From Leptospiraceae bacterium (lineage in GTDB: Bacteria; Spirochaetota; Leptospiria; Leptospirales; Leptospiraceae): 64,000 nucleotides of DNA. Below, one piece after another: positions 61,482-64,000 of the stretch (position 1 is its first letter; every line of letters starts with the position of its first letter). The notes under the pieces were generated by a model. It saw only the letters and a list, made by a program, of their open reading frames with translations, searched no databases and was not told the DNA's origin. The translations under genes were made by a program, and so were the position numbers. The stretch is taken from the NCBI GenBank assembly GCA_024233875.1, contig JACKPB010000002.1, forward strand, positions 1 through 64,000, written 5' to 3'.

Positions 61482-62151
61482 ACTATAAGGGGTAAAGAAA
61501 ATGAAGGTTGGAACGTAATTTTTGAAAAAAAATTTGAGATTTGGAAAAAAAATCACAAAATAGGGGACAGGGGGGCCTCACCACTTCCAAAACCCATCCT
61601 CGTATCAAACTCTCCTGAATCAAAAAATGACCATTCTGTATTGCTGGAAAACGGAAAATATTTTTTGAATTCTGCAGACAGTCTGCATTTTTTAGAAATC
61701 AATTTGGATCAATAAAATTAAGGGTTTCGTGTGTGTTTAGTCAAGAAATTTCCTGAAAAATGGGTTGTTTTTTTGTGTTGTAGAGACGGGTTTGAAACCC
61801 GTCCCTACACCTTCGGGGCTAAAAATTTCTGCTCGAAATTGAATAGGAAGCTTGAAAATATGTTTTTGTAATACTCTTCTGCTCTAGCCCCCTCGCTTAA
61901 CGCTCCGCTACTTCGGGGCTAAAAATTTCTGCTCGAAATTTTTAGGGTTAGGGATGGGAGGGATTTAGTCTGCTATCTGTACCGCAGACCGGAGCCGGTA
62001 GGCGGAGTCCCGGACAGCCCGACCTGCCAATACAGTCAAATTTGTAGATACAGGCATGCCCTGTATCTATGACAAGACGAAAGAATCAGCAGGGAACCTC
62101 CGGAATGAAAAATAATAAATTCCTAACCACTTTCCCTGTCACATCACACAC
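61482..62151. repeat. 670-base palindrome- and repeat-rich gap
   Basis: No gene. It holds a perfect palindrome GACGGGTTTGAAACCCGTC (61785-61803) flanked by GTAGA/CCCTAC, two identical 30-base direct repeats at 61811-61840 and 61911-61940 (CTTCGGGGCTAAAAATTTCT then GCTCGAAATT), a hairpin AGCCCC/GGGGCT (61886-61920) and an inverted repeat TAGATACAGG/CCTGTATCTA (62045-62069). It marks the edge of the accessory region. Confidence 0.7.
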
Positions 62152-62571
62152 TCAATGAATCAATCTGTGATCGATGGGTCGTAGAAATATTTCGTTTAGT
62201 ATCGTAGCATAAAAAAGAGTAAGGCTGGCATCGGCTAGATGTCTCTGGGTTCCTATGTCTTTTATGTCATACGTGTTCAGGAGGATGATGAGACCAATAA
62301 ACGTTCCTATGAATCCGGCCTTGTAGATAGATGCAATCAAATGCTGAATGTACGGTTTGGCTCCGGAAGGTAGTTTCTTTCGATTCAAAAAATTACTCAA
62401 TACCAGAAGCAGGTATCTAAACCCCGTCCACCCGTGGGAAATGTAATACAGAGAAAAGGATATGAGTAATATAAATAAAAAAGATAAGGGATCAAAGAGG
62501 AAGATCCATCCGGAATTGGCAGTGATGATGACAGAGAGAGATAGGATGATGAGAAGGTAAGCAATGAGCAT
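62152..62571 (-). CDS. Small integral membrane protein
   Basis: A 139-residue protein with four hydrophobic helices (about 3-22, 24-45, 85-105 and 113-130) and a short basic loop (NRKKLPSGAKPYIQH). The pattern WIFLFDPLSFLFILLISFS recalls the N-terminal helices of MotA/ExbB-type proteins, but the conserved proton-channel residues of those families are not evident. It is downstream of the HD-GYP gene on the same strand (44 bases), so they may be co-transcribed. Function unknown. Confidence 0.65.
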   Translation of the reverse strand: MLIAYLLIILSLSVIITANSGWIFLFDPLSFLFILLISFSLYYISHGWTGFRYLLLVLSNFLNRKKLPSGAKPYIQHLIASIYKAGFIGTFIGLIILLNTYDIKDIGTQRHLADASLTLFYATILNEIFLRPIDHRLIH

Positions 62572-62615
62572 GATATTATACCGGGAAAAAATGTTTGGGT
62601 TTCACAACAGCCAAT

Positions 62616-63845
62616 CTATTCAATCAGCATAGCTTTTTTCCATGCGTGTTCCAGGTGGAATTTGACTTTTCTGACTACTTCGATGTCCAATTTATTTGCG
62701 TTGGCTTCTTTTTCCAGGATGGATAGGATTTCATCCGGTTTCAACTTTTCCCTGTAGGGGCGTTTCTGAGCCAGGGCTTGAAAAACGTCAGCAACTGCGA
62801 TTATCCTAGCTTCCAGAGACAAATCATTCCCTGCATGTCGAAAAGGGTAACCCGTCCCGTCCAAACGTTCGTGATGCTGTGCGCTCCAGAGAGCTATTTC
62901 TTCAAATCCATTGACCTGTTTCAGGATATTGAAGCCATCGAAGCTATGTCTCTGTATGGTTAGATACTCTGCCGTTGTGAGAGCAGAGGGTTTCTCCAGG
63001 ATTTCGTCCGGAACTCTGAGTTTGCCGAGATCGTGCAGAAGACCTGCTAGTTCTAGTTTATCGCATGTGTGTTCGGAGAGATTGAATAGTTCTCCTAAGT
63101 ATCTTGAGAGTCGGGCGACTCCTTCGGAATGTTCAGAGGTGAACATACTTTTGGAATCCACAATTCTTGAAAAGATCTGCACTAAACTTTTTAGCTCGGA
63201 AAACTCTATGTCCTTGGTTGTATTGTGGGATACCCAATTGTCTACATAATCGTTTAGATGGTCACGATCGAGAGACAACCAAAAAGCAGATGGAGCGGAA
63301 GCCATTAGAAAGCCTTCAACGAGTTCGGGATTAAAAAAGGTTCCGCTTCTTTTTCTGATTTTTTCTTGAATGGTTTCTCTGTGCAAAAGGATATTGGGAT
63401 TTTTGGATGCCAGGTGAACACTCAGGATGTCTACTCTATCCGTTAGATAAATTAGATTAGAAATTAATTTAACTGTTTCCGGGATGTCCATGTCTTTAAG
63501 TTTGGAATAGTGAGTGTGGTGGTTGAGTATATAATCCTTCAGATGGGATATGGGTGTGGTTTCACCGATCATATCGGCACCGATCTGGCAATGATCCATT
63601 TCGTGTTCCCATTCGAACTGTGTTAGATTGGAGTGGATGATGGTATTTGATACACCGCAATCATGGAGAATAGATGCCTGAAAAAGAGTGTCCGTCAGCT
63701 CCACGGACCAACCGAGACGTATAGCACATTCAACTGCCATATAGGCAACTCTCTTCCCGTGGTGGATTTGCATAATCCCTACCAAATCCAGTGCATCCGA
63801 TAAGGAATAGATCACTTCGTATAGATTGACAGTAAATTTAGACAT
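62616..63845 (-). CDS. HD-GYP phosphodiesterase with two HD domains
   Basis: A 409-residue protein. An N-terminal HD domain (about 22-190; metal-type HD at H61-D62 in ILHDCG) precedes a C-terminal HD-GYP domain (about 225-400). The second domain has HDLGK (H271-D272), the signature HHERLDGTGYP (H324, H325, then GYP complete) and VADVFQALAQKRPYR. HD-GYP proteins hydrolyse cyclic di-GMP (or cGAMP) using two or three metals. No membrane segment or receiver is found, so it is a cytosolic stand-alone enzyme. ATG 63845 is the clear start; the 155-base AT-rich tail of the window (63846-64000) would hold its promoter. Confidence 0.93.
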   Translation of the reverse strand: MSKFTVNLYEVIYSLSDALDLVGIMQIHHGKRVAYMAVECAIRLGWSVELTDTLFQASILHDCGVSNTIIHSNLTQFEWEHEMDHCQIGADMIGETTPISHLKDYILNHHTHYSKLKDMDIPETVKLISNLIYLTDRVDILSVHLASKNPNILLHRETIQEKIRKRSGTFFNPELVEGFLMASAPSAFWLSLDRDHLNDYVDNWVSHNTTKDIEFSELKSLVQIFSRIVDSKSMFTSEHSEGVARLSRYLGELFNLSEHTCDKLELAGLLHDLGKLRVPDEILEKPSALTTAEYLTIQRHSFDGFNILKQVNGFEEIALWSAQHHERLDGTGYPFRHAGNDLSLEARIIAVADVFQALAQKRPYREKLKPDEILSILEKEANANKLDIEVVRKVKFHLEHAWKKAMLIE

Positions 63846-64000
63846 CTTAAATTATTTTATTATTATAGTTTAAAACTAGGTTTTTAAATCTTATCAAATA
63901 TAACAATGAAAATTTCATCCTTATTTTTTCAAAAAAAAGATTGAGTATTCTCATACAATGCTCATATATTAGTTATTAGGGAATTTTTATCTGATTTATG

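Overview
The window reads like a chromosome segment of a spirochaete of the order Leptospirales (Leptospira or a close relative). This is inferred from gene content, not from an rRNA. The supporting genes are a fused hemC-hemD behind a short hemA, futalosine-pathway mqnD, a MeaA-type B12 mutase, a DUF1574-like SGNH protein, an alginate-export-like porin, a very large Ser/Thr-kinase/ATPase/GAF/histidine-kinase hybrid, and an ECF sigma/FecR pair. TTG starts are frequent and neighbouring genes often overlap by a few bases. No rRNA, tRNA, transposase or CRISPR array was recognised.

Region 1 (1-39,800) is mostly ordinary chromosome of moderate GC. In order it holds: two small overlapping unknown genes and an ATP-independent-looking LonC-type protease; M61 peptidase and CorA (minus); a cold-shock protein with a clear terminator; a VOC protein and MeaA-like mutase (minus); a membrane protein, methyltransferase and AddB/RecC-like gene; an ECF sigma factor and FecR; hemA-hemCD (minus); an esterase; a cysteine-rich secreted protein; argB (minus); the giant hybrid kinase; a translationally coupled patatin and GH5 endoglycoceramidase-like pair; a thioesterase (minus); envelope genes (lipoprotein, DUF1574-like, AZOBR_p60025-like membrane protein, SDR, small membrane protein); mqnD (minus); a Cof-type HAD phosphatase; and an outer-membrane barrel. 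Two families of short dispersed intergenic repeats lie in the gaps, one with a hairpin whose arms differ in a compensatory way between copies.

Region 2 (about 39,800-61,600) is an accessory island that becomes visibly AT-richer after about 49 kb. It opens with an array of about 12 hairpin-forming units of about 71 bp, interrupted by an intact GIY-YIG endonuclease gene and ended by a truncated copy of that gene. Then come an orphan AbiEii-partner gene with a stub of the toxin, a ROK kinase, a frameshifted DUF3782-like gene, a second hybrid kinase, a GIDE-like/DUF3592-like membrane pair, three diverged PcfJ-like paralogues, and the decayed 3' two thirds of a DISARM DrmD-like SNF2 helicase.

The last part of the island (54,799-61,481, minus strand) is the most unusual. 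It has two Rpn/PDDEXK_2 nuclease genes, each with a conserved Shine-Dalgarno and ATG inside the gene. That C-terminal module has also been copied to make the N-terminus of a 1,050-residue repeat protein ending in an M91/NleD-like metallopeptidase domain (HEMVH). Two overlapping cysteine-rich genes follow it and are candidate immunity partners. A fragment of a second such large protein shows the unit has been duplicated and lost before. The hypothesis is a combined Rpn (intragenic antitoxin) and polymorphic-toxin locus diversifying by recombination inside the Rpn 3' module.

Region 3 (61,600-64,000) returns to ordinary content: a palindrome-rich gap, a small membrane protein and a double-HD/HD-GYP phosphodiesterase.
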